This document shows, piece by piece, positions 1 through 11,400 of a stretch of DNA of 64,000 nt (position 1 is its first letter; the number at the start of each line of letters is the position of its first letter). This DNA comes from Pipra filicauda (lineage: Eukaryota > Chordata > Aves > Passeriformes > Pipridae), in contig NW_024104532.1 of NCBI RefSeq assembly GCF_003945595.2, forward strand, positions 2,727,501 to 2,791,500. The letters run 5' to 3'. The notes beneath the pieces were generated by a model. The model searched no databases. It was not told the DNA's origin and worked only from the letters and a program-made list of their open reading frames with translations. Both the position numbers and the translations under genes were made by a program.

Positions 1-354
1 CTGAGAGATCCTTGTACAGGGTTAGAGAGACTTTCTTCAGGGTACATTGGATTCAGACACCCTGAAACCATTATTCTGAGTTGTAGATAACAGGAATTAT
101 GTGCTGGATGGGCAGTGTTTCTCTTCATTTTCACATGATAATGGACTTTAGGGCAGGATAATCTCCCTGTTCAAATTCTTAAGTCCCTTTGTGTAACTGA
201 AAGGGAGAAGCCTGGAATGTCTGTGCAGGTCTGTACAAACTCAAAGCTCTTCTTGGCTTGCCTGTGGCAGCTTGTCTCAAGGCAAGTCCTGAACTTCAGG
301 AATACTGAAAGCTGGCGAATGTCCTGTTGCTCACTACTTTTTGTCTGTTCCTAG
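1..354. other. KIF20A intron (left end of window)
   Basis: No open exon that joins in phase to the exon at 355 was found, so I read this as intron. It holds no repeat that I recognise. Confidence 0.55.
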
Positions 355-446
355 AGTTGCACAGGTACCAGAAATTAGTGGAGCCACCGCCCTCTGCCAG
401 ACCCATTACTATGGATGTAGACAGGAAGCTGGAGGATGGACAGAAG
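355..446 (+). CDS. KIF20A: KIF20A coding exon (third from last)
   Basis: The acceptor is ctgttcctag before 355 and the donor is AAG|GTAACT after 446. The exon has 92 nt: two bases that complete a codon from the previous exon, then 30 codons (LHRYQKLVEPPPSARP...LEDGQK). It ends in phase 0. It corresponds to the RYQQLLEPPPSAKP region of the human protein. Confidence 0.9.
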
Positions 447-1988
447 GTAACTCCAACTCTGTGTTACAGAAAGGAACACTTGCAGGTCAAGGTGGTTGCC
501 AGTATAAAGAGTGTTTGGGGCTGCTGTTTCCAGGTTTTTAAACGGATGGTTGAAGTTAAAATGGGCTTGTTGAACTTACTGGAGATGTTGATGGTTGTGG
601 TATCTGTGATCCCAGCGTATCTCACGCAGATGGGATCCTCCCTCAGTGCTGCATGTCTGAATTACCTTGGAGTGGCTTTGTTTGCAGAGCAGTGCCAAAC
701 CCATCTGTTTTGAATCTCTCTCCTTCAGAATGTCAGGTTGCTGCGTTCAGAGTTACAAAAAATTGGGGAGTCTCTCCAGTCTGCAGAGCGAGCGTGCTGC
801 CACAGCACAGGAGCAGGGAAGCTCCGAGAAGCCCTCTGCACGTGTGATGACATTCTGGCCAGACAGGTAATGTGTCTGTTTTGTTGGGGGTTGCACAGGG
901 GGGGGTTGTTTAGTCTTTGTGCTTTGCCCATAATTAGAGTAACCTCAGTTCTATGCTGCAAATAAAAATGACTTATTTGCTAGTGCATACTATTACATGA
1001 AGGGAACTAGATTGCTGATTTTTCAATTGCACATTTACCTCTCCAAAGGAGACCCAAATCGTTCCTGTTAACTGCCAGCCTGTACTTAAAGTAGGAAAAT
1101 TCCGAGTTCTCATTTCTTTATCCACTCGATCACAGTTGCTATGGCAGCATATTTGCAGCAGAATGGAGTCAGTTTTGTCCCAGCCCTACTGTTCCTATTT
1201 GTTATTGAACTTTTTACTGTTGACAGTAGAAACTTTGAAGCATGGCCTTATTTAGTAGAACAGTGAGTGAATTTTGGCAAAAGGCAGTTTATCCTCCCCA
1301 GTTCACAGTAACCGGGGAGTTTGACAACTTGTCATAGTACCTGAAGGAAGCCTACAAGGAAGATGGAGAGGGACTTTTTACAAGTGCATGGAGTGGCAGG
1401 ACAAGGGGGAATGGCTTCAAACTGACAGAGAGTAGGTTTAGATCAGATATTAGGAAACAATTCTTTACCTGTGAGGGTGTTGAGGCCCTGGCACAGGTTG
1501 CCCAGAGAAGTTGTGGATGCTCCACCCCTGGAAGTGTTTAAGGCCAGGTTGGATGGGGTTTGTAGCAACCTGATCCAGTAAAAGATATCTCTGTCCACAG
1601 TAGAAGAGTTGGAATGAGATGATCTTTAAGATCCCTACCAACCTAGATCTTTCTATGATTCTGTGATATCTATATTTTTTATATAAATATATATATATTG
1701 CCTTCCCTTCATCAGGACCAAACCCTGGCAGAACTGCAGAACAACATGATGCTGGTCAAGCTGGACCTGCGCAAGAAGGCGGCCTGCATTGCCGAGCAGT
1801 ACCACACGGTGCAGAAGCTCCAGGCTCCTCCAACATCCACCCTCAAGAAACGCTTCTGTGCCAACAGGGAAAATGTACAACCTAATCAGCCCCCTGGTAA
1901 AAAGCCCTTCCTGCACAACCTCCTGACACGTTCAGCCACCCGTCCTGTTGCTGCCAGAGGGTGGCAACTTCGTTCAGTCGCTCTATGA
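355..1988 (+). CDS. KIF20A: KIF20A (kinesin family member 20A / MKlp2), C-terminal part, three last coding exons
   Basis: Partial gene. The coding exons are 355-446, 729-866 and 1716-1988, and together they encode about 167 C-terminal residues. The motor domain is outside the window. KIF20A is a plus-end directed kinesin-6 of the central spindle, needed for cytokinesis and for moving the chromosomal passenger complex to the midzone. Identification rests on near-identity with the mammalian tail as I recall it: an EPPPSARP segment, then SLQSAERACCHSTGAGKLR, then TLAELQNNMMLVKLDLRKKA, CIAEQYHTV and PNQPPGKKPFL. Reading frame is kept across both introns, and all borders are AG/GT. The final residues after KKPFLHNLL diverge from the human tail, and the protein stops earlier than human. 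SFXN1 ends tail to tail just downstream. No canonical AATAAA is seen on this strand within about 350 nt of the stop; GATAAA at 2130-2135 is the nearest variant. Confidence 0.93.
729..866 (+). CDS. KIF20A: KIF20A coding exon (second from last)
   Basis: The acceptor is ctctctccttcag and the donor is CAG|GTAATG. The exon has 138 nt, 46 codons, phase 0 at both ends. It begins NVRLLRSELQKIGESLQ and ends CDDILARQ. This coiled-coil-like stretch is highly conserved in KIF20A. Confidence 0.93.
867..1715. other. KIF20A last intron
   Basis: An 849-bp GT-AG intron. Its second half is a CR1 3' fragment (about 1334-1669), followed by a short TATATA-rich tract at about 1675-1699 that runs up to the polypyrimidine tract of the last exon. 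Positions 867-1330 hold nothing recognisable. Confidence 0.8.
1334..1669 (+). mobile_element. CR1 LINE 3' fragment, + orientation
   Basis: A 5'-truncated CR1 copy. It contains the standard avian CR1 3' landmarks: AGTACCTGAAGG, GGCACAGGTTGCCCAGAGA, AAGTGTTTAAGGCCAGGTTGGATGG, GAGATGATCTTTAAG and the terminal TTCTATGATTCTGTGAT. Such copies carry no coding capacity. Confidence 0.88.
1716..1988 (+). CDS. KIF20A: KIF20A terminal coding exon with stop
   Basis: The acceptor is cccttcatcag, directly downstream of a CR1 copy and an AT-rich tract. The exon encodes 90 residues and a TGA stop at 1986-1988. It starts DQTLAELQNNMMLVKLDL. The last part (SATRPVAARGWQLRSVAL) resembles the human tail only weakly and is shorter. 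Confidence 0.92.
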   Translation, partial: DQTLAELQNNMMLVKLDLRKKAACIAEQYHTVQKLQAPPTSTLKKRFCANRENVQPNQPPGKKPFLHNLLTRSATRPVAARGWQLRSVAL

Positions 1989-2074
1989 CTTTTCAGAAAG
2001 AGATTCCTGCCCTGCTGTTACTGGAACAGGTGGCAAATCCAATATAATGGCATCTGGTTTTCATTGTGCGCTTG

Positions 2075-2080
2075 TTTATT
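2075..2080 (-). terminator. candidate SFXN1 polyadenylation signal
   Basis: TTTATT on the + strand reads AATAAA on the - strand, about 270 nt past the SFXN1 stop. If used, the SFXN1 3' end would lie near 2055, within the probable 3'UTR of the convergent KIF20A gene. Inferred from the hexamer only. Confidence 0.4.
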
Positions 2081-2345
2081 GTTATTGTAGCTGCTTGAGA
2101 GCTTATGTAAACATTTCTGGGTACGTATCGATAAACTTTTAATCAATACCAAAGTGGACAAAGTGACCTTTTGTAATTTAAACACTACAGTGAGGAAAGT
2201 CCTTAACTATATAATAACGCAGATGATCAAACTTGTTTAACAAACGGACAAGTTAAAGGTGAGTTGTCATCTTCAACTATGTTGGCACACAATTCAAAAA
2301 TAAGTTCACAAGTTCCTCCTTGAAAGATATTTTGCCTTCCTTGAA

Positions 2346-2442
2346 TTATAATCCTTTATTAAAGTATACACGTTCTAGGCCAGGGCTGTTCTCTCGGATC
2401 TGGGCTTGCAGTGCTGGCTCCAAGCGTGATACCGCCATAGAA
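2346..2442 (-). CDS. SFXN1: SFXN1 coding exon 11, terminal, with stop
   Basis: The acceptor is tttcttttgctcag. It encodes [20 protein letters not shown] and [11 protein letters not shown], with the stop TAA at 2348-2346. The terminal VYFNKGL is identical to human. Confidence 0.95.
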
Positions 2443-5400
2443 CTGAGCAAAAGAAACAGGAAAATGGTTACATAAAGCAAGCACTTGAGTGTAAAATAAG
2501 ATGGATGATGCATCTAGTTAAACTTCCTGGACTGTGAAAGAGTTTTCACATCTTTTTAAATGTCTTATAAGGGAAGCAAACTAGATCAGAGACAAATGAA
2601 TCCCTGCTCAAATGGCAGTAAGACAGTCTATGGAGTCAGGAAATGGTGTTGGGATCCACTAACTTGTAGCTGGCAAGAGAAACTTACCTTCCTAAAGGTG
2701 TTTTTATTAAATATAATGTATTTGCCTATTTAACTTACCACCTGATTTATTCAGTTCAATAAAAGGTTTACTTTTATGAGAACCAGTTCACAGTAAAGTG
2801 AATTAAGCTGCCAGGTCATTTGAATAGCTGCAATTTCCTGAACACAGTTCAAGGTCTTCCTCTGAACTGAAGAGCCCTGGCTAAAATCAAGACCTGTACC
2901 ACGTGTGCTAGGCTGGTTTGTCATCTCCAGGTAGCCTAGTGACACTTGTTTACCACAGCTCTCTGTCCTAGGCCAAGCAGGGAAACAGATGGTGTCAGAT
3001 GGATCTGTTGTACTCGAACAATTGCATCTGATGAAAATTGGGTATTGTTTTCTGGAAGTCAAAGCTACCTTAGTTGTTCAGTACTTTTTTTAATGGATTC
3101 AGCTCCAGCTTGGGTTGTTTAAGCTACATCTGGCAGTCTGTTTAGGCAACTGTTATTAATATGAGGGACAGCTCAGCTGAATTTAAGGCCCTGTCCATAC
3201 TACATACCAAATTGAGCTAAGTTAATTTGTAAATAACTCATTCAGGCTTCATGATTATTTCAGCTAGAAACAATTTTCACTATAAGACAGTTTTCACTAC
3301 TGAGCTATTTTTGTATTGATGAAAAAGTCTTTCTTAAGAAATATTAATCAAATTACAAATAAGCACAGATAGTCCAATGCTGTTCTGTATAACTAGAAGA
3401 GTTTCCAGCTGAAAATAAAATGGGCTCTTACTGTATTTAATGCATCCGTAACCTTCCTGGACATGAATATATTGTATAAATCTCATCTTGAGCTGCTAGG
3501 GGTTTGTAAACAACTATTATATATTACTGATGAGTAACATAGGTATTACTTTTCTGTATATTCTCTTGTTTATCACCTTTGTTATATGGGAAATAAAACT
3601 GTGTGCTTGACCAGGCAATGCTTGACCCTTTGTTTCTGTCTGTGCACGGATCTGGAGTGTAACATTAAAGTGAAAACAATAACAGCAATACCCACCTTTT
3701 CTGAGGAAACAATGCACAACACAGGGGAGTTGCAAACACGAGACTAGAGGAGACAAAAATGGGGTTACAATATTTAGGGTGCTAAAAGAGAATTCAAAAA
3801 CCTTATGCATGATTAGGTAAAAAGTTTTCCGGTTTGGTTTTTTTTGTACACAGTGAGGTAACATTCCACAAAGTGCTATGTTTACTTCTCTCTGCATTGT
3901 ACCTTATTAAATAATTCACCAATTACACAGTACTAAATCTATCAATACCATGCTTCCAAATGTGTCTAAAAGTATCATTTGATGTCCTTACAGTGTTTTA
4001 CATTAGTGTGCAGGACACCAGATAGTGCTAGACACAGCAAATTAAACTCTCTATTAACCAAATCTTTCAAGAATTCATCAGCCTTCAGGATTAGATTCCA
4101 CTGACTTTATGGAGGTAGCAGCCAAAGCACCTTTTCTAATCAAGCTGCCACATGCCTTTTTTTGCCACTCCTTTCCCCCCTCCCTCTGCTTTTCTTGGCA
4201 GCTTCTTCCTTTCTAATGGCTTTTTTGTTTTTAACATGGTATTATCAGTTACAGAGATGGAAGTGAAGTAACTGCTGCAGCCTCATTAACCCTCTCAACC
4301 TTTTTTTCTTTGAACAAAGTGCAAATATTGCTACTCTCTCAAAAAACCTACAAGTATCTCTTAAAATAGCAGACCCAACCCCAAAAAAAAAATCACTTAC
4401 CAGACTCCAACTAATCCAACTTGAATGGGAGCACTCAACCAAGGATATCTCTGTTGAAAACAAACCATACACAGTGAGTATGGTATCTTATCTTCTCCCT
4501 TCCCCCTTTCTGGAATTCTTGTTTTCTAAAAGACAGATTTTGCACCTAAAAGACCCTTGGACATGAAGGCAAACCCACAGGCAGTGTACCTTAAAGCTGA
4601 GCTCCAGTCTGAGAGCCAAATCCCTTTTGAAAAGTAGTAAGGAAATTCCCAGAGGAAACAACATACATTGTGATCCTGATTGATTTAGGATGTGATGCTG
4701 AGCCCCTGGGCTTTCTCTCTGAGTCACACAAGCCCACAGTAGCAGGACAGCTGAAATTTGGTGTGCTGCTACCACATCTCTAAAGGGCTCAGTGAATTTT
4801 TCCCAGGCATTCCAAGGAAGAGCTTGGTCTGGTTACAGCTCCTTTGGTGACATCAAATGGTTTTAATGTGCAACTGGAACCACCACCCATAAACAAGGGA
4901 GATGTCAAGGAAAAAGGTAAGTCTGCTTCTCTCAGTCTTGTCCTGTCATATGATTTCCCTTGATGTGTAGGAAGTTGTCCCTGTAGCAACACTCCAGTCC
5001 TGCAAGAGTTCACCTTTCATTGAAAGAAAAAAGGGCTGAAGGATCGGGGAAACATAGCTGAGAAAGCAACTAATAACCTATGGATGCATTTTTTAGCATA
5101 ATCTTCATTACTATAACTTTTTCAGAACTTGAGTATATGCCAAGAAATAGAGCTTTTTTGCAGGCTTTTAAAATATTTAAGAACCCGCTCCCCCCCATGT
5201 TAGAATTTTAGTTGAAATCCATTACTAGTGAAGTAAACCCAGATCTGTTCAAGGGACACTGCTGCTACACTAAAAGCAGTGTCTCAAAAGCAGGACTTAC
5301 AGAGCTGCTATGAAAACACAAAGGGGATTTTAAAACAAAACAGCTCATGAGTTAAAAATCACATGATGCAGTGGATGATGTTTTCAATGAAGATGTTTGT

Positions 5401-8400
5401 TTCTGCAAGTAGCACTTCTCAAGATACAGAAGTTAGAGGGGAAGCTGGGGAACAAAAGCTGGGCACTAGTTGAGAACAGAAATGGACAAAGGAGATGTAG
5501 AAAGCTCAGGAGGACAAAGCTGAGGGCTGAGGAAGGTCACAGCAGTGGAGAAGGCAGAGAAAACAAGCCTGTGTGGAGTAAACTTTCTCCAGAACCTGAG
5601 GGAGAAGAAATGATGTAGGAGACTGCTTCTCTTTATTTTTTTTTCCTGGAGTCAATCTGTTATCCAGAAATGAGTGCAGGAAGAACTGTGCAATTCAGCA
5701 ATCACCTGCAACAACAGATAACAAATGGGAACAGACAGGAACAGCAGGAAGGGTGAAGAGTGAAGGCAGCAGAGCTTTGCTGTTCTGGCATTCCCTAAAC
5801 ACCTTCATTTGACTCTCAGATGAGATAAATTCACCCAAAATTCTTTACATTTTATACATCGGGAGAGTCCGTGACGAGATGTGAACACAAACTCTCTACT
5901 GCAAATGACTTCTGTCTCTGAGAAGGAAGGGAGAGGGATGCTGCACATTGCAGTGGGAATGTGGGACCTAAAATATATAACAGAAAAGCCCCAAATATAA
6001 TTGTATAACTGAAAAGGCTCCTGGAAGGTGCCATGAGAGGAATAGATGGCCTCATGCCTTCGCCAGAGTTGGTCATTGATCTGAAAGAGGTGTTGTCTCG
6101 TACAGAATCTATAAACAACATCTAGTTCACGTGCTAGAACAGTTTTTGCCAACTTGATCTGAGTTACAGCCTTGCTTTTTCCAGAATGTTACCAGACTGC
6201 GCTAATCAAGAAAGATGGTGAGGAAAAACTCTTAACACTGTGAGAGGTCAATATTAAGAACTGGAGTTGCCCAGGAAACAAAGCAATAAAACAAAACTCA
6301 AACGCAGGCTGCACACCCCTACAAAGAGATAAAATGGAGAAGCACACGACAGACAGCAGAAGAATTGACTGTGTTAGAGAACTATCCATTAACTCTGGAA
6401 GAAGGCAGTTCCCAATGAATCAGGATCTGATTTCCAGATGTCTTTATGACATTTTAGTGGTTAGTGCAAACAGAGAAAATGGAGAAATGATAATTAAGCA
6501 AACAAAAGCTTTAAAGAGAATCATCTTTTTTCTAACTGCTTCCTTTCATTGTTGGATCTAAAAATCTGCCAGCTTTCCCAGGCCAGCTCTGCCTGTTTTA
6601 AAAAAAAACAACTAAATGAAATGACAGTGAAATTAGGAATGTACGGAAGACTGCAGGGCATAAGACATTCAAGAACAATGCTTGAAAAAAAAGCTCTCTG
6701 TTCTGCTTTTTACCAGTTTTGAATACAGATTTCAGTTGCAGACTAAGAGACCCCAAAGAACTTGTTTTAAAGATATATGAGGAAATTTCTGCATGTTAAT
6801 ACAGTATGCAGAACAGGAGAGAAACTGAAGCTGGAGCTGCAAGAGTAATAATACAAACTAAAACTTTAGTGTTTGAGTTTTCGTAAATTTTTATGGAAAA
6901 ACCCAATTTCTTTCCTTAGGAGAAAAGTGACTTGTAAATAAAGTCAGTAAATGCTGCGCCTCAGAGCAAGGGTGTTTATGGATCCTCCTGCTGCAGCAGG
7001 TAAAATACCTTGGTTTTACAAAGAGCTAGTCAGGTGTATGTCAGTAGGGACAATGAAACCAGACATTATGTAGCTTAATCAATTACTAGAATACTGCATA
7101 ATCACCTAAAAGGGCCCCAAAGCTGCTGCTGAAACCTACAGCAAAATCAGATGTACATATAAAAATACTTTTTCAAGTCAGAAATAATTAGATGCTTTTT
7201 GAAGCTGTAAGTATGTGCTTGTGTTCTAAAACCATTCTTGATTCATTTTCTAGCAATAACTTTTGGGAATACCGTTAATTCACACCGATGTCTTAGTGCA
7301 AAACACTGGGGGATGTGGGGGGATGAATAGTGCTACATGACCTACATCTCATTTCAAATATCAGAGGATGACAGGCTGCTATAACAGACCAGCATTCAAG
7401 GAACATTTCCTTCTGTCTGACTGCAGACCATCGTTCTATTTTTTTTTTATCATTTCACAACCACTTGCCTATTTTCTGGCCTTGTGTGTTGCTTAAAAGG
7501 CATTATTTCCAAGGGTGGTAGTGTGCAAAGCAAAGGCCAAGGACAGTGAGTTAGAAAAGCGTTGCAGGGATGGTGTTGGAGTGCTGTGAATGGGATGGTG
7601 CTTCTGGAACCTCAAGAGGACATGCAGAAGCTGTTTGTTAAAAGTACAGCTCATTCCTTAGTGGTTTAATACTAATCTCTACCAAGTGTTACCACTGACT
7701 ACCTGCAGAGCAGTGTTTCACCTGAACTCACAGTCTCTCAGGCTGAGGGAGAGGAACAGGTGAGCATAAACGGTCATGATGGTACCAAAGACCATTGAGT
7801 AGTCACTGAAGAAATCGCTCATTTTTGCTGATCTGAAAAATTCACAACACCCTTATAGTGATTATACCACACAAAAACAACAGATATTTGCCTCCAAACC
7901 CTGAGGATTGCTGCAACTTCTTCACAATGTTACGTGTTTGCCAGCTGAACTGATAGCATTAATTGATGGACACCTTCCACCACACCAGGTTGCTCCAAGC
8001 CCTGTCCAACCTGGCCTTGAACACTTCCAGGGATGGGGCAGCCACAGCTTCCCTGGGCAACCTGTTCCTCTTTTATATCTACAGAAGCACTTTAAAATGG
8101 TGTGCCTAACTATGTAATCTCACTGCACGGGTAAAAGGAAGCATAGAAATAGTAAGAGGTATAATTTACACATTTTAGACAAACAAAACAGGCAACTCCA
8201 CCTGCTTGTCCTCCCAGTCCCCACACACTTTTCCAAGGGAGGGTCTGAAGATTCAGACCATGCTTTTTTTTCAAACTTTTTCTAACAGGAAGGAGATAGA
8301 TTCTCTTAAGCCTGTTAGGTGGATTTCACAGGCAGAGACTTTGCCTGGAGCTATGCAATAATTAAATCAGTGATATCAGCTGGTGAATATGAAACTCCCT

Positions 8401-11400
8401 TTACAGGTAAAAAAATGAAAGACCTCCTCATCTGAATATTATTTCTCTTGTAGTAGACAACCCTAAGACTCATTTCATTATTGTTCTTTACCCTCTCATG
8501 CACACAGAGTGCATAATGTTGATGCAGGTTATGGATTTACTTACACCAGGGGTTTGGCTTCACGCTACATTAGCATAAATAGAACAGAGGAAATAAGTAA
8601 TTTTGATGAAGAATGGCCATTCTATGCCTATACTGAACTTTAAATCCAGTAAATTTTAAGGGATGATTTTCAAAAGAAATTTTTTCAAAAGAGAGTTCTT
8701 GTTTCCCACCTCAGATTGCTACTACAGCAGCTAAGCAAAGCCTCCTTACTGCTCTCCTGAAAAAAACAGCATTATTAAAATGTTCACACTTTTCCCCCAT
8801 AAACTCTATTCCAAGACTGAGTATAAGGAAGGTAGATTTCATAGGAAGAACTGTGCATTTTAAGAACAATCATGAAAATAACAACAAAAAAGTTCCTATT
8901 TTCTGAATGTCATTTTACATTGTGATAAAAAGAACCAAGCTATCTCTGAGAAAGGCAGAAAGCAAGTGACAGCTGTAAAACAAGTTCTACAGGGATGTGC
9001 TCCCACAGTGTTTGGGAGGCAAATAAGAAGCCTCAGGAAGTATTTTATATTCATTAAAATATTAGCTTAGGATCTGAAATGCATAGATTATGTAAGACTA
9101 ACCTTTAAAAAGGCTCTTTTTTCCAATGTATTCATTATGAAGGGAGGAATTGCTGCAAGTAAGATAAAAAAATGCATTAACCTTGGAGAAAAAAGCACTT
9201 TGTTTTCATTTTCTGTTTAGCTGAACTAACACCTTAACACAGTTTTCACAGCCTTTTGTCATTCATTGGGTTTTTGTTGCACATTGCCAGTTCAAGATAC
9301 AGAACTGGTATTTACAGAGTTAAATTCTCCCAATAAGCAAAACTTTTAATTGCATATGTAACTAAACCTGAGCTCAGTAACTCAGCACTGGACAAGAGCA
9401 CTAAACCAATTCCAAGCAAGTAAAATTTGCTACCATTCCTTTGCTATCTGTATTATTTCTGCAAAAGCATCCCAGGAGCTTTTCTGCTGCACTTCAGTGT
9501 AACACACTTTGGATGATTTCACAGTGAAAAATGTACATTTCTCTGGGGAACTTCTTACCAGAAAGGCAAACACTGCCTGAGGAACTGTGAGGCAATCTGG
9601 CCTCTGAGAAAAATCACTTAGGACTGAAGCTCTCTCTCACATTAGGAACCGACAAACAGGAGCTGCACAGGACTGCAGTTATTCTTACCCATTCCAGGAG
9701 CAGCCATAAGGATCCTTGAGATAACCACCTGGGCGATTGCCTGCTGAGCTGCTTTGGATGATTCACCCACTCTGTTCCCATCCTCATCTGTGACGGGGAT
9801 TCCAAACTTGATTTCTCTGTTGAATAAGGAGTAAAAATAAAGCAGTGCTTGAGGTGAACTTATTCACCCTTTTTTGTCACCTTTTATCCCTTCAAATTGT
9901 CAATTATAAGACTGATGTGTTTTATTTTATTTTCTAAGCCTGTTTGTAACACTCTTCAGCACAAAAAATTTCAAAAGAGAAAAATCTAGGGAAAAATATG
10001 CTGTAAAGTTATCAACTGAATATTTGTAACAACAATCTGCTGCTTGAACCTGGTCACACTTCCAAGAAAGGGAGAAAGGAGATGTGTTTTACTCTGTAGC
10101 ACACAGAAAGGAAAAGCTCCTTCAAAGAGCACTTTGGAAAAATGGAATTTTCTGGATTGCCTTATCAGTTGTTTCCGACAGATAGCTCATGGAATACAGA
10201 AGATTAGTTTCACTGTCTATGTGAAAATTCCCCTCTGGCGTTCTAGAGTCTGAGTTTTCATTTCAACCACTAAGAATATATTTGCAAGTATAAAATGATG
10301 CACAAACTACATTTCTGTAGCTGCATTATTCTCTATTAGGTCTTTTGCTCAAGAGCAGGGTTAGGTGTTAAACTCATACTGGGAGAAGCAGAGAGCACTG
10401 CAGGTATCCTGACTGCCTTTATTCTTCTCTTCATATTTTATAAAAGATAAAATAGTACCAAAGATCAAATTCCATTGTAAATACAAAAGTTAAATATTCC
10501 CTTTTTTAACCTTAAGAGGATGCTTTTAATTTGTTTTTCCCTACTACTATTCTTACTCCATGTCAAATCAGAACACATGAAAGCTTGTTTCTGACAAACT
10601 GCATATTTTTGTAATCTCAGATGATCGAACAGAACTGCAGAGCCTGACTTCTATGATTAAGTTCTGCATGTGGGATTTGAAGCACCATTTTTCAAATTAC
10701 TGTATTCTTTCAGAGTGGAGTCTGTACTCCAGGATCCATGTTGATCAAGTTTTGAAGGATCAGTAATTGGCTTCTGAGATCCAAGACTGAAGAACTCTAT
10801 GGATATTTACCTGAAGAGAATGAGGATATTCTATTTTATACCTGCCACAAACAATCAGTCAAAACAAGATCCTGCATGAGGTTTTTGCAAGGTCTGAAAC
10901 AAGCTAAAGATATAGAATGTCCCTTACTTAATAACTTGCTGATCTACAAACTCAGTAACATCCTTTCTTCCAGCATGAGTGATCTTTGTTCTTTTTCCTA
11001 CCTTTGTCTCATTAGTGGAATATTAATGCAGTTTGCAGAAGCAACAGCAGCAAAAGGAACAAACCGTCCTATAAGAGGTGAGACGCGCTGTAAAACACAC
11101 AGAGGGGGTAAAAAGGAAAAGAAAAGATTTACATAATCACTGGCTTTCCCAAAGGTCATATTCAAATGCTTCATCTGATAATCATAGACCAGACCTACTT
11201 CCTTTACATTAAAATTCAGTGAAAACTCACTGGTGGGGCAGAGGTAGAAAAATAGTAAACATGAAATAAGTCACAAATGCTTCTCTCAGGAGTGAGCAGT
11301 GGCAGGAGAGTGGCGAAATCATTCTGAATTTAGTAGCATCACGGGGAAGTGTAATTACATCTCCACTCCAATTAACTTGCAAGTACTATTAAATGCCTTT

